A stretch of 64,000 nt of DNA. Source: Pomphorhynchus laevis (Eukaryota; Acanthocephala; Palaeacanthocephala; Echinorhynchida; Pomphorhynchidae). Below the pieces are notes generated by a model. It was not told the origin of the DNA and searched no databases. It saw nothing but the letters and a program-made list of their open reading frames with translations. The DNA lies in the NCBI GenBank assembly GCA_012934845.2, contig WNNJ02001765.1, forward strand, positions 124,001-188,000, given 5' to 3'. A program made the translations under genes and the position numbers. Below are positions 1-11,310 of the stretch, piece by piece (the stretch's first letter is position 1; each line of letters opens with the position of its first letter).

Positions 1-60
1 TTCCTATCAATGTGGGATTCTGTTCTGCCCCCTTGCGCAGGCAGAGGTTCACGAGAGATC

Positions 61-708
61 ACAATGCAACCCCTTTATGGGGTTCAATCTCAAATTCAAA
101 CTGATATCGACAGAAGAGTTTACGTACCCGCATTGCAGCCGGTGCCATAAATGGGGGCACTGGGCCTCCAGCTGCAGTGGGGTGGCAAGCTGCGGGAAAT
201 AGACTGCCTCGCGATTGACTCAGCTCTATTTTGTTCCAATGGGATCATGTGTTGTATTTGTAGTGGGGCACACCCTGCGTGGGGAAGGCAGTGCCCTCAC
301 TTCAAGGAATATATTGCAAAGTTACGTGCGCAAAATCTGCCCCTGAAACATTCGCCAAGTCGGCATATAGATCTCTGACTGCGTGTCTATGGTAATTATG
401 GACCTCAAGTTCGAAACATTTAGAAAAGAAATTCAAGAGCCTGTAGCGAAATCAATTGATAATCTGTTCGCCAATCCGGTTATACCTATTCCAACCGCTA
501 AAACGTCAAACAAAAGACGGGCGTCGGCTCGGGAATCCAAGAAACGAACAGCTTCGGCCCAAGCCGTTCCCTTAAAGATTGGCAAAATGCTTATGGGCAT
601 GAATAGAAGCGCCTCAAAGAGAAATGATGATAATGCCCGGAAGCAAGTATCCACTCTGGGCGGCGCTAGCGGTGGAGGGGGCAACCCTTCCACCCCTAGC
701 TCTGTCTA
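61..708 (+). pseudogene. F1-1 ORF1 remnant (CCHC nucleic-acid-binding protein)
   Basis: C-terminal half of the F1 ORF1 protein, which in this class of LINE binds the element RNA. A CX2CX4HX4C knuckle (CSRCHKWGHWASSC type) lies near 130-180. More Cys/His pairs follow, then a basic linker and the conserved family tail GGASGG...PSSV ending at a TAG near 708. The frame is broken between the knuckles and the linker (the frames at 151-378 and 383-709 differ). ORF2 starts 36 bases after the stop, as in the other copies. Confidence 0.75.
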
Positions 709-743
709 GGGTGTGGCAATCCCCTTCCAGCCAAACTAACACA

Positions 744-3178
744 ATGCAAAGTAATCAAGAGCCATTTTCACTGAATATCCTTTACTGGAATTTGGAAGGT
801 GCTTATGCCCTTAGTCTTTTATCTGATAGAGATGCAGATGTTATAGTTTTTCAGGAGACGCGGTCTATCCGTATCCCTTAGGACATTACTCGAGTTATCC
901 CTCAGCATAAATACACCGACTTCACTCCGTATATAACCCTTCCTCACTCCTCTTCATCTCAAGGTCGTTATACCTAAGTTTAATGATCCTTAAGATCTTC
1001 TCTCTTTCTTAACTATCTTGTTTGGCTATATCACTTCGTAAGAACAATAAATGCATAAGTATAGCAAATATTTATATTCGGCCAGGAGAAATTCACAAGA
1101 ACAATGACCTTCTGGATTGTATATTAGGTAGTGTCTATGACATGTTACTTGGTGACTTCAACGACTGAACTGGTCGTTGGATTAATGCAGCAAACCGCAG
1201 AGCCAGGAACGACTATCTTATTCACAAACCACCATCCCCCACCTTTCATTGCTCAACAACTAATTCACTCCTCGACATATTACTGCGTCATAAGATGTGG
1301 TTGTTGAAGCCCATCTGTACTGAGCAGTCGCGCAAATAACAGGCCATCTTTCATGACCTAATTCGTTGGCGGTTAGAGGAAGATACGTTGCTGAGGAGAA
1401 GGTTCTACTTTGATCCCGTCAGGGTGGCCTTCTTTCAGGCAGATATCCAACTCTTCCCCCGAATTGGGAATGAGAGTTTGACCGAATTTAATACCTACCT
1501 CTATTCGCAAGCTACCGCGATACTATCGACTACCTATAAAGGTCGTATATACTATCATACTCCAACAAAACTCAAGGTCCAAGCTAAAATGCTACGCCTT
1601 CGTTATCTCTCTGTTTCCGCCAGACAAGCACTCTCGAATGAATACTGGAGCACAAGATATAGGTTCCAGCTGAGCAGAGATAAGGCAAGCATTTCTAGCC
1701 TTAACCCTTCTCAGTCTTCCTTCTGAAAGATATTCAAGAAGGAGAAGTTTGTTTGTTGGAAGGATAGAGCATTAGGCTGGTAGGTAGAATAGGCCTTGAT
1801 AAAGTTTTGGAGGAGTCACTATCCCCACACAATTATGGAGCCACTCAATCACCCCCAATTAATCTCGCCTTGATGTAACTTCAGGAGTAGGGATTTGTCT
1901 GCTACAGATATCCTTAACTCCTGGGAGCCACTTCGGGGCACATCAAGAACCCATGCGCCACTCTTCACTCGTGTTTGTCAGATTTTGACAGACAGTCAGA
2001 AAAAGGAGGTCGTCATAACAATGCTATTAGCCTCTCCGTCCGACATTGCTGGAATAAACATCAGCCGTCGTGTTTTGTACCTAAAAAGAAGTCGATCTCA
2101 TGTCCTAAATATTTGCGACCCATTTCGATTAAAAACTCCCTCATCTCCAATCACGAAAAAGCGCCTGCGCGTAAAATCCGGGATCATCTAAGTAGGCGAA
2201 ATTTAATCCCACCAGGTTTTTATGGGTACGTAAAAGATCGCTCGGTCCATTCAGCAATAGGTGAAAAGGAGCAGCTTTGTCAAGATAACAGTCATCAGCT
2301 TGCTGTGGCTGTTTCTCTTGACTTCTCTGCTGCATTTCACCACATTTCCATTCCTTTTGTTATCACTTCTCTCAGGTCCCTCGGGTTGCCTGTGAGAATT
2401 GTTTAACAGGGTGGAAATATTGCTGTACAGCAAGCGATTCTTCTATGAAGACGACCCAGATGCACGTCAGTTCTACCCTATTACAGGTGTGCCTCAAGGC
2501 TCCCCACTTTCTCCAATCTTGTATCTTGCTGCCTCCATTAAACTCTACAAAAAATTCAAACGCGATCACCATCTTGTGGTATAAGCTGATGATACCTCAG
2601 CCCTATTCACTGGTCGCAGGTGCAAAGATGTAATCTCTGACATCATCCGTTTTTTACAAGATTAAAAGATCAGTTACCCATATCCAATCTTATTTTAAAC
2701 TCCTCCAAATCGCAGGTGGTTGTCTTTCATGGCGCTCCTGCGACAAAGAAAAAATAAAGAGACTAGCACTCTCATTTTTTTCCATATTGACTAATTAATC
2801 ACTCCCTACCTTCTTGAGTCATGTTAAATACCTGGGTTCACCGTTACAGTTAACTGGTCGGCGAAAGCCGACCTGAATAGACTTAAACGTATTCTGAAGA
2901 AAGCTAGAGGGACCCTGCAACGTGCCCAACATCTATCATGGATAGAGGAAACCCAAGTGCGCCTCTGGGGTACTTGGGCCATCTCGGGATTGGTCTTCTT
3001 TTTAAGAGGACCCCCAAGAACAAAGACTAAGATTTCTTAAGCTCCTCATTTCGCGATTACCAAGCATTGTCCGCATCGATTGGATTCTTCGCAGGGTGGA
3101 AGCCCCCGGGTGGTTTAGTCGAAAAGCGGCGTGTGGTATTGGCTGGGGGCTCAGATCCCGCTGGATCGGAGGCCTTAA
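744..3178 (+). pseudogene. F1-1 ORF2 (APE endonuclease + reverse transcriptase), broken
   Basis: Starts at MQSNQEPFSLNIL and ends at a PLDRRP-stop, collinear with the intact 820-codon copy at 55122-57584. Recognisable pieces are the APE start (NILYWN, QET), the central linker (FHFDP-like block near 1400) and the RT motifs (LDFSAAF near 2320, GVPQGSPLSP near 2490). Several stops and frameshifts break it, for example just after SIRIP near 880, at the YADD position near 2580, and in the 2640-2760 segment. It cannot encode an active protein. Confidence 0.85.
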
Positions 3179-3341
3179 TGATTAAAGAAGACTTTTATTG
3201 GTGACTGGTAAACTAACTTTTCCTTCTTGTATTTTTGACACATATTTCTTTTTTATTTTATTTTTTTAGTTTTTGTATAACACTTACATTGATTGTATTT
3301 AAGAAAATCTTTATTTACTTTTTACGTCACCACGGTTAAAA

Positions 3342-4582
3342 ATGAACAGTGACGGAGGATCAATCATTTACAACTCAAACGATTTTGCAGCAAAAACGAT
3401 AAAGAATTCCAATATTTTGGACGACAAAAAGGTATATTCTTATCATATTAATCCGGAACAAAGGTGAGTAACAGCTCTATTGTTCCTGGGAAGGGGAATT
3501 ACTTCTCCCTATCCCCAAAACTGTTAATTTGGGTATTAAACCCTTAAAAAGCCTATAGAGAGGCACATGCTTTATAATAGATTTCTACGCGAACTTGCAT
3601 CAACTGTCAGGAATAGAGTGATCTTTAACGCCGCTCGTTATAATGAAATTGGAATAAGGATATCTTTCTCTTACCAGCATATCCTGGATAGTTATAAGAA
3701 CTACTTCGACAAAAACTTTCCTGATACTGCAACTTTCGAATGTAAACCTATACTGGCTTCTCTCAAAATTAGGAATCTACCTACTCAACTTAAAGAAGAG
3801 GATGTCAAATTACTAAAAAACATGTACAAACTATCTAACATTCGCCCCCTGTTGGGTAAGAATGGTTACCCTCTCAATATAAACTTATGCTCGGCTGCCT
3901 TGGGGTAAGCAGAATTACTAGAGAAAACAACATCCATTATGGGTTTTAACCTTAGATTTCAGATCGTGGGGAGAGAAGAATTAACCTACCCCGCTGTAGC
4001 AGGTGTCATATGTAAGGGCACTGGGCCTCCCGTTGCTCCCTTTCTGCTACATGTGGGGTGTGTGGCTCATCTTCATGCAAAGATACAGATTCTGGTAATA
4101 AGTACTTTACTCCATCCGACATGATCCAATTGTGGAGGTCAACACCCTGCATGGAGCAGAAAGTGTGCTACCCTCAAAAAATGCATTAATATGTTTTCAA
4201 CTTCGGCCTCTAAGATTCCAGTATCCTACTCCGATGTAGCGGCTTTCTTGGCGCCAACTAACTCCAGAAGTTAGACTGATTCTGAGCTAAAAAAGTTATT
4301 AGACTTAAAAGATGCCAAATCTAAGAAACAGATTGGGCATTTAGTCCAATCACTTTTTTCGGCACTGTATCAGTCGCCATCCATTCCAGTTCAATCGGTA
4401 GTGCCAACATCTAAAAAGAGGGGGGCTTCAGTCAATCTCGTTCCCCTCTAAAGCTAGAGAAGATGATAAAGGCGAAGACGACCTACAATGGAGGAAATGA
4501 AGACATTGACAGGGGCAAGTACCTACCCTGGACGGGGCTGGTGGCTGGAAGGGAAACCTTCCTGCACCTAGCTCTGTCAAGG
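3342..4582 (+). pseudogene. F1-2 ORF1 (CCHC protein), broken
   Basis: ORF1 begins MNSDGGSIIYNSND at 3342. After a stop near 3466, a long frame (3567-3908) carries the core domain shared by all copies: a KPILASLKIRNLP block and a segment resembling LKNMYKLSNIRPLLG. The zinc-knuckle region (about 3960-4160) is frameshifted. The usual terminal TAG after PSSV is replaced by an AAG codon near 4578, so the ancestral stop is lost. It has about five breaks. Confidence 0.72.
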
Positions 4583-4615
4583 TTGGCAATCCCCCAATCC
4601 AACTAGTTCATCACA

Positions 4616-7075
4616 ATGCAGAGTACTCGTGAGCCTTTTTCACTAAATATTCTTCAGTAAAATTCGGGAGGTGCTTCTGCCCTTAGACTCATATCTGGTA
4701 GATATGCAGATGTTATAGTCCTTCAGGAGACGCGGTCTATCGATCTCCCCCAGAACATTACTCGATTTATTCCAAAGCATATCTGTTCCAACTATACGCC
4801 GTACATAACCCCTTCTCACTCCTCTTCATCTCAAGGACTCTTGACCTTAGTTAAGTGCTCTTTAAGGTCCACCCTTCTGCATAACTACTCATGTCCAGCC
4901 CTGTCTTGTCTGATAGTTTCACTCTGTGAGAACGGTAAACGCCTCAGTCTAGCCAATGTCTACATTCATCCAGGAGATATTCACAAGAACCGTGACTTCC
5001 TGGATGGTATTATTGACAGCGACTATGACATGATACTTGAGGACTTCAACGACAGAACTAGTCGTCGGATCAACACATAAGTTCGCAGAGCTAGGAACGG
5101 TTATATTATTCACAAACCACCTTCCCCCACCTTTCATTGCACATCTACAAATTTAATCCTCGACATTTTACTGCTTCACTCAAGGTGGTTGCTTAAACCT
5201 CTCTGTCCGGAGCAGTCGCGTCAACAATTGTCCACCTCTCATGACCTTATTCGTTGGCGGATAGAGGAGGATACGTTGCTTAGAAGGAGGTTTCACTTTG
5301 ATCCAACCAGAGTGACCTTCTTTCCGGCAGCTATCCAACTCTTCCCCTGAATAGGAAATGAGAGTTTAACCTAACTTAATACCTACCTCTTTTCGCAAGC
5401 TTCCGCAATTCTATCGACTACTTATAAAAGGCGCTTATTAAATTCTACTCCGACAAAACTCAAGGTTCTAGCTAAATTGCTGAACCTTCTTAATCTCTCT
5501 GCTTCCGCCAGACAGGCCCTCTCGAATGAATGCTGAAGCACTAGATATAGGTTCCAGCTGAAAAGGGATAGGGCGAGGATTGCTCGTCTTATCCCTTCTC
5601 AGTCTTCCTTTTGGAAAAATTTCAAGGAGAAGTTTGTTTGTTGGAAGGATAGGGCATTGGGTTGGATCGGTAGTAAATACCTTGAAAAAGTTTTAAAGAA
5701 GTCACTAGCCCTACACAACTATGGAGCCACACAATCACATCAACCAATCCTGTTCTTGGGGTAAGTTTAGGAGTGGGGATCTATCTGTTACGGATATTTT
5801 TAACTCCTGGGGTCCGCTTACGGGTACCATTTAAATCCGTCGCCCCACTTTCTTCTCGTGTCTGTCAGCTTTTGACAGCCGATCAGAGAAGAGAGATGGC
5901 CGTCACAATGCTTCTAGCATCCCCATCCGATGTAGCAAAATCAATATTAGTAAGCGAGTTTTTATTCCTAAGAAAAAATCCTGTTCATGCCCTAAAGATC
6001 TGCGACCCATTTCGATTCAAAATGCCCTCGTGTCGATTTACGAAAAAGCGCTTGCGCGTAAAATCCGCGACCATTTAAGTAGGCATAATTTGATCCCTCC
6101 AGGTTTTCATGGGTTCGTCAAAGGTTGCTTGGTCCATTCAGCAGTAGGTAAGGTGGAGCAGTTTTGTCGGGAAAAAAGCCATCGTTTAGTTGTGGCTGTT
6201 TTCCTTGACTTTTCTGCTGCATTTGACCGCACCTCTATTCCCTTTGTGATCTCTTCTCTCTGGTCCCACGGGTTGCCTACAAGAATTGTGAACAGGGTGG
6301 AGATTTTGCTGTACACTAAGCGATTTTACTATGAAGACGACCCTGATGCGCGTCAGTTCTACCCAATTACGGGTGTGCCTCAAGGTTCCCCACTTTCTCC
6401 TATCTCATATCTTGCTGCTTCCATTAACCTATTAAAAATATTCAAACGAGAGCAACGTCTAGTGGTGTAGGCTGATGACACCACAGCCCTGTTTGGACGC
6501 AGGTGTAAAGACGTAGTCTCTGACATCAGCCGTTTCTTTTCAAGATTAAAAGACCAGCTACCCCAATCCAATCCTTTTTTAAGCTCCGCAAAATCACAGG
6601 TGTTCGTGTTTCATGGCACCCCTGCTACAAAGCAAAAACTTAAGAGATTAGCGCTCTTAGCGTTCTCCTTCATTTTTGTCTCTGAACCACTTCCCACCTT
6701 CACAAGTCGAGTAAAATACCTGGGGTTCACCGTTACGGTGAACTAGTCGGCGAAAGCTGACCTGGATAGACTTGAACGTATCCTGAAGAATGTTAGGTGG
6801 GCCCTTAACCGGGCCCAGCATCTGTAATTGAAAGGGAAAATCCAGGTGCGCCTTTGTGGCACTTGAGCTATCTCGGGATTATTCTTCTTTTCGAGAGGTC
6901 GTCCCCCAGAGCAAAGGCTAAGGTTTCTTAAGCTCCTCGTCTCTCGTTTACCCAGCATAGTCCGCGCCGATTGGATTCTTCGGGGGGGGGGGTGAAAGAC
7001 CCCGGGTGGTTCAGTCGGAAAGCGGCGTGTTGGATCGGTTGAGAGACTCAGATAACCCTGGATCTGAGGCCATGA
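4616..7075 (+). pseudogene. F1-2 ORF2 (APE-RT), broken
   Basis: Collinear with the intact F1 ORF2. The start MQSTREPFSLNIL is followed by an early TAA near 4659. Long open stretches cover the APE C-terminus (4841-5080, with an EDFNDRTSR variant of GDFNDRTGR) and the RT palm (6030-6470), which contains LDFSAAFDR, GVPQGSPLSP and a stop immediately before the ADD of YADD near 6470. The C-terminal block (about 6880-6960, frameshifted) matches the GLVFFSRGRPPEQR signature of the family. Confidence 0.83.
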
Positions 7076-7236
7076 AGAAGTGGTGTAAACTTATAGAAAG
7101 ATGAAGTTATAAGATGACTTAAATTTTTGTTGTTGTCCTGTTGATGTACTTAACATTATTTTGTTATTTAAAAGAATCATTTATTTATTTATTTTTTACG
7201 TGATATAACAAGTAATTGTTGAATGAATTAATAAAC

Positions 7237-8434
7237 ATGGCGGAGGTATCAAAAAACTCGAATTCCGACGCTAAATACAGCAATTCTTCAACCGAAAAAG
7301 TGGTTTGTATTGGATGTTCTTCAACTCAACGTCACTGCGATGAGTTCAGTAATGTTTTGTTATCTTTAGGCGATGGGGAGGTGCTTCTCCCAATCCATAA
7401 AAAGAGAAACTTGATTTTAATTAAAATAACAAGACCTATAGAAAAGGATCAACTGTACAATAAATTTCTGAGAAATTTCTCGCTTCGATATAAGAACAGG
7501 ATTTTGCTTAATTCTATAAAGAAACACCCCTCCGAAGTGAAAATTTCTTTTGCATCATCCGATCTTACAATGAAATACGCGGAATATTTTTCCGAGAACC
7601 TTAAAGAGTTCGGTGAACTTACCATAAAGCCTATCCTGGCTTCGATCAAAGTTACCAATCTACCATGTTCAATGAATGAAGATGACAAACAATCGTTTAT
7701 GACGACTTTCAAAGTTTCTAGTCTGAGACCAATCTCGGGTATAAACGGGAACCCTATCCCGGTTGGCTTTTGTACTGCGCCAGTGGAAATAGCTGAAACT
7801 CTATCAAAATCGTCTTCCAACCCGTTTGTGGAGTTCAACATTCGTTTTTCAAAGTCCGAAATAGACGAATTAACCTACCCCAACTGCAGCCGATGTCACA
7901 AATGGGGGCACTGGGCCTTCAGCTGCAGTGGGATCCCTATATATGATATCTGTGGATCAGCCTCTTGTCTATCTCTGTCCTCGAATGACCGCTGCTCGGT
8001 TCTCCATCATGTTCAAACTGCGGGGGAGTCATCCTGCATGACGCAGGAGCTGCAATAAGTTCAAGGCGTACATAAGCCATTTTATTCGTCCGGTTAAACC
8101 TACAGAAAACTTCTCTAGTGTGGCCGCACCGCGCATGGACGACATAGAGATATCCCGCTTGTTGAATATTAAGATAGAAGTGTCGCATAGAAGATTGGAA
8201 AACCTTATACTAATAGCCGTGTGTGCTATAAACAAGAATCAAACGATTCCAGTGGCAACTGTTATTCCAGAGTCGAAAAAGAGGGGGCTTCGGCCAACGC
8301 CGTCCCCCAATCAAGATCGGGAAGCTTATTCGACGTATGACTAAGGGAAATAATGATATGACCCAGGGGCAAGTATCCACCCTAGAGAGAGCTAGTGGTG
8401 GGAATGACAATTTTCCTGCATCTAGATCTGTATA
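7237..8434 (+). pseudogene. F1-3 ORF1: best-preserved N-terminus of the F1 ORF1
   Basis: Starts MAEVSKNSNSD at 7237; I prefer this ATG because the upstream in-frame codons are TTG. It stays open to 8058. The order is a variable Ser/Asn-rich N-terminus, the conserved core (KPILASIKVTNLP at about residues 130-142) and the first knuckle CSRCHKWGHWAFSC near 7885-7926. A frameshift in 7960-8040 separates the second and third knuckles. The basic C-terminal part (SKKRGLRPTPSP) follows in another frame at 8120-8344. This protein would coat the LINE RNA. Confidence 0.75.
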
Positions 8435-8468
8435 GGTGGGCAATCCCCCATCAAACAAATCTATCAAA

Positions 8469-9702
8469 ATGCAGAGTACTCGTGAACCTTTTTCACTGAA
8501 TATCCTTCAGTTATACTCGGGAGGTGCTTCTGCCCTTAGACTTCTATCTGGTAGAGATGCAGATGTTATAGTCCTTCAGGAGACGCGATCTATCCGTCTT
8601 CTCCAGGACATTACTCGATTTATCCCAAAGCATATCTGTTCCCACTATACTCCGTACCTAACCCCACCTCACTCCTCTTCATCTCAAGGACTCTTGACCT
8701 TAGTTAAGTGATCTTTAAGGTCCTCCCTCAATTAAATTACTCGTGTCCAGCCATGTCTTGTTTATGAGTTTCACTTTGTAAGAACGGTAAACGCCTCAGT
8801 CTAGCCAATGTCTACATCCCTATGTGGCTGTTTTCCTTAACTTTTCTGCTGCATTTGACCGCATCTCCATTCCCTTTGTGATCTCTTCTCTCAGGCCCTT
8901 GGGTAGCCTGCGAGAATTGTTAACAGAGTGAAGATACTGCTGTACACCAACCGATTCTTTTATGAAGACGACCCTGATGCGCGTCTGTTCTACCCAATTA
9001 CGGGTGTGCCCCAAGGTTCCCCTCTTTCTCCTATATGTTTCTTGCTTCATCCATTGAAGTCGTTAAAAATTTTAAATGCGAACAACGTCTTGTGGTAATC
9101 GATGATGATACCACATCCCTGTTCTCTGGACGCAGGTGCAAAGAAGTAGTCTCGAACATCAGCCGATTCTTTTTAAGATTAAAAGACCAGTTAACCCGGT
9201 CCAATCTTATTTTAAACTTCGCCAAATCGCAGATGATGGTCTTTCATTGCGCCCCTGCTACAAAGCTAAAACTTAAGAGATTAACACTCTCTGCCCTCTC
9301 CTCCATTTTGACTAATCAACCTCTCTCTGTCTTCACGAGTCGAGTAAAATACCTAGGGTTCACTGTTACAGGGAGCTGGTCGGCGAAAGCAGACCTGAAT
9401 AGACTTAAACGTATCCTGAAGAGAGCTAGGCGGGCCTTGAAACCGGCCCATCATCTGTTATTGAAAGAGAAAACACAGGTGCGCCTCTGGAGCACTTGGG
9501 CTATCTCGGGATTAGTCTTCTTTTCTAGAGGACGTCCCCTAGAGCAAAGGCTAAGTTTTCTCAAGCTCTTCGTCTCTCGTTTACCAAGCATTGTCTGCCT
9601 CGATTGGACTCTTCGGGAATCAAAGACCCCTGGTGGTTTAGTCGAAGGGCGGCGTGTTGGATTGGCTGGAGGGCTCAGATCCCACTGGACCTGATGCCAT
9701 AA
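8469..9702 (+). pseudogene. F1-3 ORF2 deletion derivative
   Basis: Starts MQSTREPFSLNIL. The first 115 or so codons of APE are present with breaks near 8710. The APE catalytic C-terminus, the linker and the first RT motifs are then deleted. The remaining RT and C-terminal part includes a long open frame at 9035-9694 with the KYLGFTVTGSWSAKADL and GLVFFSRGRPLEQR signatures. YADD reads as IDDD here. It cannot make endonuclease. Confidence 0.8.
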
Positions 9703-9945
9703 ATTGGAGGATTAAACAAATTATCAGAAGCAACAACACTAACCTGGTCATCGGGATTGGTAGAAGAAATCATCTTTTTGCCTGCTAGGTTGTCGATTTT
9801 GCTTGAATGTTTGCTTGAAAAATTGATATCGTTTGATCCTCCGAAACTAACTTTTCTGCACATTTTTCCGGTAAATTCAAAACACACGACCTACAAAGAA
9901 TCAGCAGTAACTATCCAGTCAGCAGCAATCCACACAACATGATTG
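9703..9945 (-). other. Possible inverted F1 ORF1 N-terminus
   Basis: The reverse complement reads an ATG (KMCRKVSFGGSND...) followed by a Ser/Asn/Asp-rich stretch. It resembles the variable N-termini of other F1 ORF1 copies, such as KMYAEVAIGASKK at 10041 and SKLCVIGGSKDS at 62298. It sits exactly where F1-3 loses its tail. An inverted 5' piece could come from twin priming or from a second insertion. Similarity is weak and this is a guess. Confidence 0.3.
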
Positions 9946-10040
9946 ATTGCCGCCGCATCTAGTGATGTATTGCCTACGTTACACTAATATCTAATTAAAA
10001 TAAATAAAAGATACTGAAATTTAATCCTTATTTGGAAAAA

Positions 10041-11277
10041 ATGTACGCAGAAGTTGCTATCGGTGCTTCAAAGAAAATCGACAAAAAAAACAGTTTTCTT
10101 CCAATAATGGATCAAAATTTAAGCAATTTGGACGATTTAAAGGTAACTTCTAGTGATAAACTAAGAGACCCGAAGGTTAGTAACATTTCATATTCTACGG
10201 AGGATGTGGAGGAACTCTCTCCCATCCCGAAACTAAAAAAACCTGAGAATTATAAAGTTACTTAAGCCGATAGAGAGAGGCAACATCTATTTAATAACTT
10301 TCTTCGGTCATTCACAAAAAAATTGAAAAACAGAGTGTTATTTAACTCAATAAAATTTTATGAAAAACAGAAATCAAAATATCGTACTCAACGTCAGATA
10401 TATTAAAAAGTTATATTCACTTCTTCGAGTCCTCGCTTTTGAATTTTGGCCCAATCCAGTTAAAACCTATACTTGCATCCTTGAAGATTTCAAATCTTCC
10501 ATATCATCTGGATGATAAAGATATTGAAATTCTACAAAAAACATTCAATATTACGAATCTCCGTACTGTAATGGGGGAAATGCGAATTCCCTCCACCCAT
10601 CGGCTTTGGCTATGCCCCCATAGGGCAGGCAGAAATCCTGTACAAAACGGCCTGCAACCCTTTTCTAGGGTATAATCTTCGTTTCACGGTGAGTAGTAAT
10701 GAGAAATTCACCTTTCCACACTGCAACCAGTGCCATACATGGGCACTGGTCCTCCAGCTGCTGCAAGCCCATGACTTGTGGTATCTGTGACTCATCCACC
10801 TGTACGGCCATGAAGTCCGGCGGGAAATGTCTGGCTTCCCCATCCTGCTCAAACTGTGGTGGGATTCACCCTGCCTGAACCAGGAAGTGTTCTCACTTCA
10901 AAAGGTATCGGAGCAAGTTCATCAAGACGGCGCAAGCAAAGACTACAGAATCCTTCGCAAACTCATCTTTAAGAATAGTCGATGGAGATCATCTGCGAGC
11001 AGAAAATATGCGGGTTGACTCGGCAATAAAAAAGATGGAGGGCCTGGTTACATCAGTTCAATCAGTTTTCTGTGCTAATCCGGTCGTCCCTACATCAACT
11101 GCTGTTCCCGTATCGAAGAAGAGGATGTTTCGACACATGCCATCCCCCATCAAGACTGAGAAGATGCTCAAAGGGAATAAGAATCGGGGAAATAAAGATA
11201 CTGCCTATGGGCAAGTACCTAGACTGAATGGTGCTAGTGGCGGGAAGGGGAACCTTCCCGTCCCTAGCTCTGTTTAG
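10041..11277 (+). pseudogene. F1-4 ORF1 (CCHC protein), broken
   Basis: Reads MYAEVAIGASKK to a stop near 10264. It continues in pieces: the core (KPILASLKISNLP at 10460-10500), the knuckles near 10715-10880 (CNQCHTW.. with a frameshift) and the open C-terminal frame 11008-11277, which ends GGKGNLPVPSSV-stop. The C-terminal block includes VSKKRMFRHMPSP. The basic linker and terminal GASGG...PSSV match the other copies. Confidence 0.73.
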
Positions 11278-11310
11278 GTAGGCAATCTCACATCCAACTA
11301 ATCCATCACA

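Larger units (their letters stand above)
1..3322 (+). mobile_element. F1-1: LINE (Jockey/I-like), 5' part outside window
   Basis: First of several copies of one APE-type LINE family, named F1 here. It holds the zinc-knuckle end of ORF1, a complete-length but broken ORF2, and a 3' UTR ending in a TTTAAGAAAATC-like block followed by a TTTA-rich tail at about 3300-3322. The next copy starts directly after this tail. The Jockey/I-like assignment is an inference from a CCHC ORF1, an APE plus RT ORF2 and the absence of an RNase H domain. Confidence 0.85.
3323..7199 (+). mobile_element. F1-2: nearly full-length LINE, tandem to F1-1
   Basis: Head-to-tail neighbour of F1-1. Its 5' end (TTTTTACGTCAC, then the ORF1 ATG at 3342) abuts the TTTA-rich tail of the preceding copy. 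Its own tail, with three TTTA units, runs to about 7195 and is followed by the next copy. Length is about 3.87 kb, which makes it the best estimate of the full family unit. Both ORFs are broken. Confidence 0.82.
7200..9702 (+). mobile_element. F1-3: LINE with internal deletion and no tail
   Basis: Third tandem copy. Its 5' end follows the F1-2 tail and reads TTTTTACGTGATATAAC, then the ORF1 ATG at 7237. About 1.2 kb is missing at 8818/8819, where the APE block SLANVYI is joined directly to the RT palm. It lacks the 3' UTR and tail: sequence unlike the other copies begins just after the ORF2 stop at 9702. Confidence 0.82.
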
